Assembly: GCA_903889565.1 (NCBI GenBank)
Contig: CAISYC010000059.1
Span: forward strand, 62,001 to 126,000
Length of the DNA stretch: 64,000 nt
Source: an uncultured beta proteobacterium
GTDB lineage: Bacteria; Pseudomonadota; Gammaproteobacteria; Burkholderiales; SG8-41
Direction: 5' to 3'
Shown here: positions 8,927 to 17,633 of the stretch, piece by piece
Layout of the letters: each line of letters begins with the position of its first letter
Position numbering within the stretch: the stretch's first letter is position 1
Made by a program: the position numbers and the translations under genes
Notes under the pieces: model-generated
The model's input: the letters and a program-made list of their open reading frames with translations, nothing else
Databases searched by the model: none
Told to the model about the DNA's origin: nothing

Positions 8927-10617
8927 ATGCGCCGCGCCATGCCGCACTCGATGCCTTTCGCATTGAAATTCTGTCCAATGCGCTCAACGCGATCACCGAA
9001 GAGATCCAGTTGACGCTGCTGCGCTCGGCCTATTCGCAGGTGGTGAAAGAGGCGCAGGATGCCTCGTGCGCGATTTTCACCGCCGAAGGGCGCATGGTCG
9101 CGCAGCCGGTGGTGGTGCCCGGGCATCTGGGTTCGATGCGCTTCATGCTGCAGGAAGTGCTGAAGGAGTTTCCGCCGGCGACACTCAAGCCCGGCGACGT
9201 TTTCATGAACAACGATCCCTACCGCGGCGGCAGCCACCTGCCCGACATCAGCGTGTTCCGGCCGGTATTCCACGAGGGCAAACTCGTTGCGTTCACCGGC
9301 TGCATGATTCATTACACTGACGTCGGCGGCATGGTGCCCGGCAGCAATCCGGTCAAGGCGACTGAGCTATACCAGGAAGGGCTGATCATTCCGCCGGTGA
9401 TGCTCTACGACGGCGGACGGCCGAACAAGACCATGTTCGACATGATCAGCGCCAACGTGCGTAATCCCGACATTTTCATGGGCGATCTGCGCGCGCAGGA
9501 AGGCGCACTGATGAAGGGCGAGGAGCGCCTGCGCGATCTGCTCGAGCGTTACGGCGCCGACGGTGTGGCGCGCGCAATGGAAATGCTGATCGATTTTTCC
9601 GAGCGAAAAGCGCGCGAGGCGATCCGCGCGATCCCCAACGGCGTGTTCGAATTCACCGACTACATGGACCACGACGGCGTCGATCTGTCCAAACCGGTGG
9701 CGATCAAGGTGCGGCTCGAAGTGCGCGACGACAGTTTCTTTTTCGATTTCACCGGTTCCGATCCGCAGGTCAAGGGGCCGCTCAACGCGCCGCTGTCGAA
9801 GGCGTGGACCACGGTGTTCTACTGCGTGCGCTGCGTGCTGCCCGACGATATCCCGTTTAACGATGGTCTCACGCGCGTCGTCGATGTCTATGCGCCCGAG
9901 GGCTGTCTCTTGAATCCGCATCATCCGGCGCCGGTCAACGCGCGCTCGGTGACGGTCAACCGCGTCGCCGATGCGGTGCTCGGCGCGCTGGCGCTCGCGG
10001 TGCCGGAGAAAGTCGGCGCGCAGTGCTGCGGCGTACCGGTCGGCGTTTCCTTCGGCGGCGTCGATCCGCGCAGCGGCAGGAATTTTGTTTTCTACGAAAG
10101 TTATTGCGGCGGCATGGGCGGCAGCCAGACCGCTGACGGCGCCGATGCGGTCAGCACCGGCACCTCGAACCAGATGAACATTCCGGTCGAATCGATCGAG
10201 ATGGATTACCCGGTGCGCATCATGCGCTATGAACTGGTCGAGGATTCCGGCGGCAGCGGCAAGTACCGCGGCGGCCTCGGCATCCGGCGCGAGTACGAAA
10301 TGCTCGCCGAAACCGCGACCTTCAACGTGCGCGGTGATCGCGCCGCGTTCGCGCCGCGCGGGCTCTATGGCGGCGGCAACGGCAGCTTCAGCGCATTTTT
10401 TCTCGACAGTGCGGGCAAGTCCGAAAAACTGCCGAGCAAAATCGGCGGCAACATCGCACGCGGCCAAAGGCTGCGCATCGCCACGCCGGGCGGCGGCGGC
10501 TTCGGCGCGCCGGCCGAACGCGCGCGCGAAGCCATGAACAAGGATATCCGCGACGGCAAGATCTCCGTCGAAAAGTCCCGCGAGGACTACGGCGTAAATG
10601 CGCGCAACCCGGCCTGA
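8923..10617 (+). CDS. Hydantoinase/oxoprolinase family protein, HyuB-type subunit
   Basis: 564-residue partner subunit of the HyuA-type protein. Recognisable family phrases are DAFRIEILSNALNAITEE at the start, VFMNNDPYRGGSHLPDI near residue 90, NAPLSKAWTTVFYCVRCVLP in the middle and ATPGGGGFGAP near the C-terminus. HyuA and HyuB together hydrolyse or carboxylate cyclic amides or ketones in an ATP-dependent way. The start overlaps the hyuA-type stop (ATGA), with an AAGGAG site in the end of that gene. The downstream Bug gene begins 46 bases later on the same strand, suggesting a HyuA-HyuB-Bug transcription unit. Confidence 0.88.
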   Translation: MNAPRHAALDAFRIEILSNALNAITEEIQLTLLRSAYSQVVKEAQDASCAIFTAEGRMVAQPVVVPGHLGSMRFMLQEVLKEFPPATLKPGDVFMNNDPYRGGSHLPDISVFRPVFHEGKLVAFTGCMIHYTDVGGMVPGSNPVKATELYQEGLIIPPVMLYDGGRPNKTMFDMISANVRNPDIFMGDLRAQEGALMKGEERLRDLLERYGADGVARAMEMLIDFSERKAREAIRAIPNGVFEFTDYMDHDGVDLSKPVAIKVRLEVRDDSFFFDFTGSDPQVKGPLNAPLSKAWTTVFYCVRCVLPDDIPFNDGLTRVVDVYAPEGCLLNPHHPAPVNARSVTVNRVADAVLGALALAVPEKVGAQCCGVPVGVSFGGVDPRSGRNFVFYESYCGGMGGSQTADGADAVSTGTSNQMNIPVESIEMDYPVRIMRYELVEDSGGSGKYRGGLGIRREYEMLAETATFNVRGDRAAFAPRGLYGGGNGSFSAFFLDSAGKSEKLPSKIGGNIARGQRLRIATPGGGGFGAPAERAREAMNKDIRDGKISVEKSREDYGVNARNPA

Positions 10618-10663
10618 CCGGCAGCGGATATCGGATCGATGCACGTCATCTGTGGAGCCCGAG

Positions 10664-11644
10664 ATGAAACTTCATATGTGTCGAATTGCCGCAATCATGC
10701 CGTTGCTGGCGCTGGCATCGCCGGCGACCGCGCAGTCATTGTCGTCGCTGGTGCCGCCGAAGCAGGTCGTGATCATCGTGCCGAACGCAGCGGCGGGGCC
10801 GAGCGATTTGCTGGCGCGCTGGATTTCGCCGAAGCTCGGCGAATCGCTGAAACAAAACGTCATCGTTGACAACAAGCCTTCCGCCAACGGCGTCACCGCC
10901 GGCGAATTCGTCGCCCGCGCGCCTGCCGACGGCAGCGTGCTCGGCGTCGGCAACACCGGTACCCATGCAATCAATGGCACGCTGTACCGCAAACTGTCGT
11001 ACGACCCGGTGCGCGATTTTGTTCCGGTGGTGAACGTGTTCGGCGCCGGCCTTGTGCTTGCCGCCAACCCGAAGCTCGATGCGAAATCGATCAGGGACAT
11101 CATCGCCATGGCGAAGGCGAAACCGGGTTCGATCAACGTTGCCATTGCCGGCGCCACCGGCGAGATCGCCACCAACGCGATCAAGGCGATGGCCGGCGTC
11201 GATCTGAACAACGTGCCCTACAAAGGCGGTGCGCCGGCGGTGATTGCGGTGATCTCGGGCGAATCGCATTTCGTGCTGACACCGTACGGCGGCGTCGCCG
11301 CGCAGGTCGATGCGGGCAAGATGAAAATCCTCGGCACCACGGCGGCCAAACGCGACCCGATGATCCCGAACGTGCCGACGCTGGCCGAGTCAGGGCTGCC
11401 GGGATTCGAGATCAGCATGTGGTACGGCGTGTTCGCGCCGGCGAAGACGCCGGCCGCAGTGGTCAACGCGTACAACCGCGAGATTACGCAGATCGTCAAT
11501 CAGCCCGAAATCAGAAACCAGATCACCGCGCAGGGCTTCGAAATCATGACCGGGCCCCCCGAGCAGTTCGCGGAAACCGTGCGCCGCGATGCCGAGAAAT
11601 TCAAGAAAATCATTCTCGACTTCAAGATGCAGCAGGATTTGTAA
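10664..11644 (+). CDS. Bug-family periplasmic solute-binding protein
   Basis: 326-residue Bug protein. The signal peptide ends near residue 24 (ASPATAQ). The family core begins PPKQVVIIVPNAAAGPSDLL, an altered version of the PGGxxD loop, then VDNKPSANGVTAGEFVARAP. The ATG at 10664 has GGAG six bases upstream. It is probably co-transcribed with the HyuAB pair immediately upstream, so it is a good candidate for the receptor of their substrate. It converges with the next Bug gene on the opposite strand, with seven bases between the two stops and no evident terminator. Confidence 0.9.
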   Translation: MKLHMCRIAAIMPLLALASPATAQSLSSLVPPKQVVIIVPNAAAGPSDLLARWISPKLGESLKQNVIVDNKPSANGVTAGEFVARAPADGSVLGVGNTGTHAINGTLYRKLSYDPVRDFVPVVNVFGAGLVLAANPKLDAKSIRDIIAMAKAKPGSINVAIAGATGEIATNAIKAMAGVDLNNVPYKGGAPAVIAVISGESHFVLTPYGGVAAQVDAGKMKILGTTAAKRDPMIPNVPTLAESGLPGFEISMWYGVFAPAKTPAAVVNAYNREITQIVNQPEIRNQITAQGFEIMTGPPEQFAETVRRDAEKFKKIILDFKMQQDL

Positions 11645-11651
11645 GCCCGCG

Positions 11652-12629
11652 CTACTCGAGGCGCACGCCAGCGTGTTTCACCAGGTCGCGCCACTTTGAA
11701 ATTTCCGCGGTGAGAAAATCGCGGAATTCCGCCGGCGTGTTGCCGACCGGTTCGGCGCCGTCTTTCGCCATGTGCTCGCCGACTTCCGGCGCCGCCAGCG
11801 CCTTTTTGATTTCCGAGTTGAGTTTTTGCACCACACCCGTGTGCGTGTTGGCCGGGGCCAGCGCGCCGTACCAGGTCGTGGTCGCATAGCCCTTGACTCC
11901 GGATTCGGCGATGGTCGGAATATCCGGCAGTGCGCGCGCGCGCTTCGCGCTGGTCACGCCGAGCACCTTCAGTTTGCCGGATCGCACATGGCCGAGTGAC
12001 GAAATGACGCTGGCAAAGGTCATGCCGACCTGGCCGCCGATGACGTCAACCAGCGCCGGTCCCGCGCCCTTGTAGGGGACGTGGATGAGTTGTACGCCGG
12101 CGAGATACTTGAACAGCTCACCCGCCATCTGGCCCGAACTGCCGATGCCGCCGGAACCGAATGTGAGTGTGCCGGGTTTCGCTTTGGCTGCGGCGATCAG
12201 TTCGCCGACGGATTTGACCGGCGTCGCCGGATTCACCACCAGCAGGAAGGGCGCCTCGGCAATCAGCGTCACCATCGAAAAATCCTTCACCGGGTCGAAC
12301 GGCAGGCCCGAATACAGGCTCGGATTGATCGAATAACTGCTCGACACGATCAGCACGTTGTAGCCGTCGGGCGTGCTCTTGGCGACCATCGCCGCGGCGA
12401 TCGAACCCGAGGCACCGCTGCGGTTGTCTACTACCACCGACTGGCCGATGTTTTCGGTCATCTTCTGCGCCACCGCGCGCGCCACCAGATCGGTCGCGCC
12501 GCCCGGCGACTGGCCGACCAGAAAACGCACCGGCTTGTCGGGATAGACGGTGTCCGCGCCCTTGCCCTGCGCGTGCGCCGGGGCGCAGGCCGCGATCGCA
12601 ACCAGCGCGACTACGATTCGCGCGCTCAC
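11652..12629 (-). CDS. Bug-family periplasmic solute-binding protein
   Basis: 325-residue Bug protein and last gene of the seven-gene minus-strand operon headed at 19142. The GTG start at 12629 overlaps the stop of the preceding Bug gene in the tetranucleotide GTGA, the best evidence for this start over an ATG farther upstream. The signal peptide runs to about residue 23 (ACAPAHAQ). The mature part has YPDKPVRFLVGQSPGGATDLV and VDNRSGASGSIAAAMVAKSTPDG. Two binding proteins encoded back to back with coupled translation is unusual and may mean two related ligands for one pathway. Confidence 0.88.
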   Translation of the reverse strand: MSARIVVALVAIAACAPAHAQGKGADTVYPDKPVRFLVGQSPGGATDLVARAVAQKMTENIGQSVVVDNRSGASGSIAAAMVAKSTPDGYNVLIVSSSYSINPSLYSGLPFDPVKDFSMVTLIAEAPFLLVVNPATPVKSVGELIAAAKAKPGTLTFGSGGIGSSGQMAGELFKYLAGVQLIHVPYKGAGPALVDVIGGQVGMTFASVISSLGHVRSGKLKVLGVTSAKRARALPDIPTIAESGVKGYATTTWYGALAPANTHTGVVQKLNSEIKKALAAPEVGEHMAKDGAEPVGNTPAEFRDFLTAEISKWRDLVKHAGVRLE

Positions 12630-13612
12630 AGTTTCAGTCCGGTGGATCTGACCAGCTGCGTCCATTTGTCGATTTCCTTTGCGATCGCCGTTCTGAGTTC
12701 ATCCGGCGTGCCGGTCAGGGCCTCGGTGCCGTCGGCGGCGAGTTTATCCGCGACTTCCGGCGTGTGCATGGCGCGGCCGAGTTCGGTTTCGAGCTTGCGG
12801 ATGATGGTTGCCGGCGTGCCGGCCGGCGCGACGATGCCGTACCAGCCGGTGACGTCGTAACCGGGAACCCCGGCTTCGGCGATGGTCGGCAGCTGCGGCA
12901 GGTTGGGCGAACGCCTGCCGCTGGTGACGCCGAGCGCGCGCAGCTTGCCGCTCGTCAGATGCGGCGCCGAAGAAATCGCACTCGCCAGCAGCAGTTGCAC
13001 CTGACCGCCGAGCAGATCGATCAGGGCCGGGCCGCTGCCCTTGAACGGGATGTGTTCCATTTTCGTTTGCGTCATTGACTTGAACAGCTCCATGCCGAGG
13101 TGGGCGGTTGAACCGGTGCCGGATGACGCATAGTTGATTTTTTCCGGATTGGATTTGGCATAGGCGATCAGTTCACGCACGTTTTTCGCCGGTAGCGCGG
13201 GATAGGCCAGCAGCACATAGGGCTGCGAAGTGAGCTGCGTGATCGGGGCAAATGCTGTACGAATGTCGTACGGCACGCGCGTCACCACCGCCGCATTGGT
13301 GATCGCGCTGCCGGATATCACCAGCAGGGTGTAGCCGTCGGGCGCGGCCTTGTGCGCGATGTCCATCGCAATGGTGCCGCCGGCGCCGGGCCGGTTGTCG
13401 GTGACTACCGGCGCCAGCCAGCGCTCGGCCAGTTGCTGGCCGGCAGCGCGTGCCATGATGTCGCTGCCGCCGCCGGGTTGAAAGCCGACGAGAATGCGGA
13501 TCGGCCGCGCCGGGTAGGCAGCAGACTGTACCGGTGCCGCAGTGACGGATATGGCGCCGATGCCGATGCCGATGCCAAGTGCGAAGGCCGAACCAATGAC
13601 GAATTTTTTCAT
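12626..13612 (-). CDS. Bug-family periplasmic solute-binding protein
   Basis: 328-residue Bug protein. The N-terminus MKKFVIGSAFALGIGIGIGA is a signal peptide. The mature part begins YPARPIRILVGFQPGGGSDIM and continues with TDNRPGAGGTIAMDIAHKAAPDG, the family core. Its start overlaps the stop of the MmgE/PrpD gene by four bases and its own stop overlaps the next Bug start, so three genes are chained by overlapping start/stop codons. It presumably imports or senses the substrate of the adjacent dehydrogenase and hydratase genes; no permease is present. Confidence 0.9.
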   Translation of the reverse strand: MKKFVIGSAFALGIGIGIGAISVTAAPVQSAAYPARPIRILVGFQPGGGSDIMARAAGQQLAERWLAPVVTDNRPGAGGTIAMDIAHKAAPDGYTLLVISGSAITNAAVVTRVPYDIRTAFAPITQLTSQPYVLLAYPALPAKNVRELIAYAKSNPEKINYASSGTGSTAHLGMELFKSMTQTKMEHIPFKGSGPALIDLLGGQVQLLLASAISSAPHLTSGKLRALGVTSGRRSPNLPQLPTIAEAGVPGYDVTGWYGIVAPAGTPATIIRKLETELGRAMHTPEVADKLAADGTEALTGTPDELRTAIAKEIDKWTQLVRSTGLKL

Positions 13613-15048
13613 GCGGGCGACGAGAGAATACGCACGATTTCCGCGGCGTCATCGAGTTTTTCGAGATCATCAATCATGGCGATGGCGCGATCGATATTTT
13701 TCTTCGCCACCGCTTGCGCCGCGAACGACAGGCAATCGCGGAACTTGGCTTCGAGTTGCTCCTGTGAAACCGGATGGCGCGGATCGCCGGGCACGCCGTC
13801 GGCCTTTCGCGAAAGCACGCGGCCATCGCGCAGCTTGATTTCGACCGTCGGGCGCGACAGCGCCGACTCGCCGCCGACCGGCACTGTCGCATCGGGATCG
13901 GCGCGCCAGCTGACGCGATCGGCCATGGCCAGAACCGCCGGGTCTTTCAGCGCGGCATCGGTGTAATCGCGCAACTGGACGTTGCCATGGGTCATCATCA
14001 CCGCGGTGGTAAAGGGAATGCTGAACTTGCCGTCAATCGCCAGCTGCGGACGGCGTTTCGCTTCGAGCGGCTCGGACAGCAAACGCGCGCCGCCGGTGCC
14101 GCCGATCACGCTGATCGTCTCGATGTCGGCGGGTTTCAGATTGAATTCGTTGCGCAGTTCGAGCACTGCGGTGTTGGTGGCGCGCGTGTAGCCGCAGGCC
14201 GGCCACACCTTGAAGCCGTGCTTGGCGAGCAGCGGAAATTCGCGGCCGAGTCCGTCGAGCAGTGCGTTCCAGTCGGGCGCGTCGTCGCGCACATAGGTGC
14301 GAAACAGGCCGTAGCGGCCTTCGATGACCTGTTTAGAGCCGACAATGCCGCGTTGCGCGAGTTCGGCGGCAAGCACCGCGCCCTGTCCCGAAAAGCCGGC
14401 CTGCATCGAACGCATATGCGTCGCCGCGCCGACCGCCATCTGGCGGCTGCCGCTCATCTGGTTAAAGCCGATGCCGAGCGCGTTTTCGCATTGTGATGTG
14501 TCGAGGCCGAGCAGGTGCGCCGCGGTGGCGGCGCCGGAGATGAAGCCGAACATTTGCGTCGGAAACCAGCCTTCGGCGATCGTCCAGTCGGGAATCCGGA
14601 TCGCCTGATTCAGGCGCGTGTGGATGTCGGTGCCGGCGGCAATGGCGGCGAGCAGCGTGCGGCCGCTGACGGGGCGGCCGGCCGCGCTGCACTTTTCGGC
14701 CAGCGCCAGCGCCACCGGGATGGTGACGATGCTGACGTGACCGCCGGCACCGACGTCGTCGTAGTCGAGCATGTGGCCGAGGCTGCCGTTGACCAGCGCC
14801 GCCCACGATGCCGGAGCTTTTGCGCCGAAACCGAGCAGTGTGCTGTCGGGTTTGCCGCCGAGTTCGCCGACGTAATCAGCGAGCGTCGTCGCTTCGGGGG
14901 CGAGTCCGCTGGCGCCGATCGCAACGCCCAGCGTGTCGAGCACGCACTGTTTAAGCATGGTGACCAGCGGCGCCGGCAGCGCGTCGAAGGCCAGCGTGGC
15001 GGCGTGTTGCGCAAGCAGGCGGGTCGCATTGTTGTCGACTGGATTCAT
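13609..15048 (-). CDS. MmgE/PrpD family protein
   Basis: 479-residue member of the MmgE/PrpD superfamily, which includes 2-methylcitrate dehydratase, cis-aconitate decarboxylase and iminodisuccinate epimerase. Family features are the helical N-terminal domain with DTLGVAIGASGLAPEATTL (about 35-55), SLGHMLDYDDVG (about 90-102), the KHGFKVWPACGYTR segment near 280 and the GGTGGARLLSEPLEAKRRPQ lid region. It acts in the cytoplasm on small polycarboxylates; the reaction could be dehydration, decarboxylation or epimerisation. It sits three bases after the aconitase-like small subunit gene and four bases inside the next Bug gene, in the middle of the catabolic operon. Confidence 0.87.
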   Translation of the reverse strand: MNPVDNNATRLLAQHAATLAFDALPAPLVTMLKQCVLDTLGVAIGASGLAPEATTLADYVGELGGKPDSTLLGFGAKAPASWAALVNGSLGHMLDYDDVGAGGHVSIVTIPVALALAEKCSAAGRPVSGRTLLAAIAAGTDIHTRLNQAIRIPDWTIAEGWFPTQMFGFISGAATAAHLLGLDTSQCENALGIGFNQMSGSRQMAVGAATHMRSMQAGFSGQGAVLAAELAQRGIVGSKQVIEGRYGLFRTYVRDDAPDWNALLDGLGREFPLLAKHGFKVWPACGYTRATNTAVLELRNEFNLKPADIETISVIGGTGGARLLSEPLEAKRRPQLAIDGKFSIPFTTAVMMTHGNVQLRDYTDAALKDPAVLAMADRVSWRADPDATVPVGGESALSRPTVEIKLRDGRVLSRKADGVPGDPRHPVSQEQLEAKFRDCLSFAAQAVAKKNIDRAIAMIDDLEKLDDAAEIVRILSSPA

Positions 15049-15051
15049 GCT

Positions 15052-15573
15052 TCAGTTTTTCTGCCCGACACATTCACGCATGTAGCGCGCGTAGGCCGAT
15101 TCCGGCAAGCCGCCGGCAGCAAAAATCTGCTCGATCACGGAGGGGAACTTGCGCAATGCCACGCTTTTGCCCGAAGCAGGGGCGCGCACGATGCCGGCCT
15201 GATAATCGACCTCCAGCGTCTCGTCGTCCTCGACAATGCCACAGATGCCGGGCGCGACGAAAATCGGGATCGCGCGCGCGATGCTGTTGCGCAAAAACAG
15301 TCGTGCCACCGATTCGGCGAGAATGACCGCGATGCCGACTTCGCGCAGCACCAGCCCGGGCCGGCTCGAGCCGCAGCCGAAATTGCGGCCGGCGACCAGA
15401 ATATCGCCGGCTTTGACTTCACGCGGGAACTCCGGACGGTAGGCCTCCATGGTGTGCAGCTTGAGTTCCTCCATCGTCGGGTAAAGGTAATACGGATTGA
15501 TTGCGTCGGTCTCGATCGAATCGCCGAATTTCCAGACGCGTCCGCGCAGCGTGCTGTTGAGATCAAATGCCAT
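15052..15573 (-). CDS. Aconitase/isopropylmalate isomerase family small subunit (LeuD-like)
   Basis: 173-residue small ('swivel') subunit of a two-subunit hydro-lyase of the LeuD/homoaconitase type. It shows FGDSIETDAINPYYLY near the start and the signature GRNFGCGSSRPGLVL near residue 75, where LeuD has NFGCGSSRE. The ATG at 15573 was chosen to match the family start; it overlaps the large-subunit gene by 11 bases. Together the pair would hydrate or isomerise an unsaturated dicarboxylate or tricarboxylate. True leucine biosynthesis is unlikely because leuB and leuA are absent and the context is a catabolic operon. Dimethylmaleate or citraconate hydratases have the same architecture. Confidence 0.87.
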   Translation of the reverse strand: MAFDLNSTLRGRVWKFGDSIETDAINPYYLYPTMEELKLHTMEAYRPEFPREVKAGDILVAGRNFGCGSSRPGLVLREVGIAVILAESVARLFLRNSIARAIPIFVAPGICGIVEDDETLEVDYQAGIVRAPASGKSVALRKFPSVIEQIFAAGGLPESAYARYMRECVGQKN

Positions 15574-16843
15574 CGAACACCTCGCGTGGATCGACGATCC
15601 TGCCGGCGACCGCAGCGGCGGCAACGGTCAGCGGCCCGGCCAGATAGATGTCGGCTTTCATGCTGCCCTTGCGGCCCTTGAAATTGCGCGTCGTCGCCGT
15701 GATGCAGGCTTCGCCGTCCGACAGATAGCCGACCTTGGGCTGGCAGACGCCGCAGCCCGGCGTAATGACCTGGGCGCCGGCTTCGATCAGGCTTTCGACC
15801 AACCCCGCCTTGATGCATTGCAGATAGACCTGCTGCGAGGCCGGCGAAATCAGGAAGCGCATGCCTTTGGCGACCTTGCGGCCTTTCAGCATGCGCGCCG
15901 CAATCTCGATGTCCTCGTAACGGCCGTTGGCGCAGGAGCCGATGATGGCCTGCTGAATTGGCACACCCGAGACCTCCGACACCGGCCCTACATTGCCGAA
16001 CTGATGCGGCTTTGCGACGGCAAAGGGCATCGTATCGACATCGAGCACGATTTCCTTTTCGTAGTGCGCGCCGGCATCGGCGGCGAGCGGCTCGAACGGA
16101 TGATCGGTGCGCGTACTGAGAAATTCACGGGTCTTGTCGTCGCAGGGAAACATCGCCAGCTTGGCGCCGACTTCGACGCCGTGCGCGGAGAGACACATGC
16201 GGCTGTCGATCGACAGCTGCGGCACCAGCGTGCCGGCGTACTCGATCGACATGCTGCCGGCAAAGTCGTCGCCGTAGCGGCCGGCCAGATGCAGGATGAT
16301 GTCCTTGGCGATCGGATAGTTCGGCTGTTTGCCGTTCAGCACCAGTTTCAGTGTCGGCGGCACCTGAAACCACAACTCGCCAAACAACAGCACGTACAGC
16401 ATGTCGGCACGCGTGATGCCCATGCCGCCCGCGTTGAGCGCGCCATAGCTGATGGTGTGCGAATCGTTGCCGACCACCAGTTCGCCGGGGCGCATGAGGC
16501 CGTAATCGGCCATCATCTGATGCGAAATGCCCGGTTCCGAATCGTGAAAGCATTTGATGCCGAGGCGCGCGACTTCGCGCCGGATCAGCGCGTTCTCGTC
16601 GGCCTGTTTTTGCGACAGCGTCGGCTGGTGATGATCGAGCAGCACAAAAATGCGGTCGCGGTCCCACACGCGCGGCAGCCCGTCCTTGAAACCGGCCTGC
16701 ACCGCCAGATCGACCATCGGTTCGTTGGCGTGGTAGTGCATCATCGCGCCGTCGATGCGTGCTTCGAGGAAGTCGCCGCACTGCACGGGCTTGCCGGCGA
16801 GGTTATGGCGCGAGAACAGTTTCTCGGCGATGGTTTGTGCCAT
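15563..16843 (-). CDS. Aconitase/isopropylmalate isomerase family large subunit (LeuC-like)
   Basis: 426-residue catalytic subunit of a [4Fe-4S] hydro-lyase. The three cluster cysteines are present: one in IIGSCANGRYED (about residue 298) and two in PGCGVCQPKVG (about 359-362). The N-terminus MAQTIAEKLFSRHNL and the DSHTISYGALNAGGMGI substrate/cluster region (about 152-168) are standard. At 426 residues it matches the short archaeal-type LeuC/homoaconitase/dimethylmaleate hydratase group rather than the roughly 470-residue proteobacterial LeuC. It lies 30 bases after the GntR gene and overlaps the small subunit gene. The substrate is probably a citraconate-, aconitate- or dimethylmaleate-like acid (inference). 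Confidence 0.88.
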   Translation of the reverse strand: MAQTIAEKLFSRHNLAGKPVQCGDFLEARIDGAMMHYHANEPMVDLAVQAGFKDGLPRVWDRDRIFVLLDHHQPTLSQKQADENALIRREVARLGIKCFHDSEPGISHQMMADYGLMRPGELVVGNDSHTISYGALNAGGMGITRADMLYVLLFGELWFQVPPTLKLVLNGKQPNYPIAKDIILHLAGRYGDDFAGSMSIEYAGTLVPQLSIDSRMCLSAHGVEVGAKLAMFPCDDKTREFLSTRTDHPFEPLAADAGAHYEKEIVLDVDTMPFAVAKPHQFGNVGPVSEVSGVPIQQAIIGSCANGRYEDIEIAARMLKGRKVAKGMRFLISPASQQVYLQCIKAGLVESLIEAGAQVITPGCGVCQPKVGYLSDGEACITATTRNFKGRKGSMKADIYLAGPLTVAAAAVAGRIVDPREVFDGI

Positions 16844-16873
16844 GATGGTTATAGGCCTGCGTTGGTGTCAGTT

Positions 16874-17590
16874 TCAGTCGCGTTTGCCGGGAAACAGCTG
16901 CTTGAGGCGTTCGCGTTGCGCCGAACGCACATGACGGCGCGCCGCCTCTTCGGCTGCCGCAGCATCGCGTTTGAGGATGGCGGCGGCCAGTTCGCGATGC
17001 TCGCTTTCCGCGGTTTTCGCGCGATGCGGCAGCAGCATCTGGCTCTTGCCCAGCAGCCACATCGAATCGTTGACCGCGGCGAGGCTTTTTTCGAGATAGC
17101 GGTTGTGCGCGCCGCGATGCACGGCTTCGTGGATGAGTCGGTTATGCCGCACCAGCGCTTCGAAATCGCCGCGCAGCATTTCTTCGCGCTTGACCAGTTC
17201 CGCGAGTTCCATGCGCTCGAATTCCGATGCATGCTGCGCGCAGAGGAGCGCTGCCGTGCCTTCGAGCACCTCACGCATGACGTACAGTTCAACCATGGCC
17301 GTACGATCGAGCGAGGAGACGACGAGCCCGTTGCGCGGCTCGAGCGCCAGCACGCCTTCCATTTCGAGCCTGCGCAGCGCGTCGCGCACCGGCGTGCGGC
17401 TGACCTTCAGCCATTCCGCGATCTCGACTTCCATCACGCGCTCGCCGGGTTTCAGTTTGCCCTGTTCGATCGCTTCGCGCAGTTCGGCGTAAACGAGTTC
17501 GCTGCGCGACGCGTACTGACGGTCGATGCCGGATGCGGTGCTCGACGGGCGGGACGCCGTTTTACGGCGCAGCGGCGTGATCGATCCCAT
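16874..17590 (-). CDS. GntR-family regulator, FCD subfamily
   Basis: 238-residue transcription factor. A winged helix-turn-helix spans about residues 30-95, with VEIAEWLKVSRTPVRDALRR as recognition region. The C-terminal all-helical FCD ligand domain has aspartate and histidines (DFEALVRHNRLIHEAVH, later LLPHRAK and ESEHREL) placed as in the metal-binding FCD group. The ATG at 17590 has GGGAG seven bases upstream. It is encoded inside the operon it probably controls, after the FAD dehydrogenase (43-base gap) and before the hydro-lyase large subunit. FCD regulators often bind TGTATACA-cored palindromes, and one lies at 19196-19207. The effector is likely the pathway substrate. Confidence 0.9.
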   Translation of the reverse strand: MGSITPLRRKTASRPSSTASGIDRQYASRSELVYAELREAIEQGKLKPGERVMEVEIAEWLKVSRTPVRDALRRLEMEGVLALEPRNGLVVSSLDRTAMVELYVMREVLEGTAALLCAQHASEFERMELAELVKREEMLRGDFEALVRHNRLIHEAVHRGAHNRYLEKSLAAVNDSMWLLGKSQMLLPHRAKTAESEHRELAAAILKRDAAAAEEAARRHVRSAQRERLKQLFPGKRD

Positions 17591-17633
17591 GCAGAGCTCC
17601 CGATACGCGTTAAAAACGCCAGTGTTTGTTTGC

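Noticed and set aside
15052-16843. Interpretation as true leuC and leuD of leucine biosynthesis
   Set aside because: No leuA or leuB nearby, the large subunit is of the shorter hydro-lyase group, and the genes sit inside a GntR-controlled catabolic operon. The possibility is kept only as an alternative.
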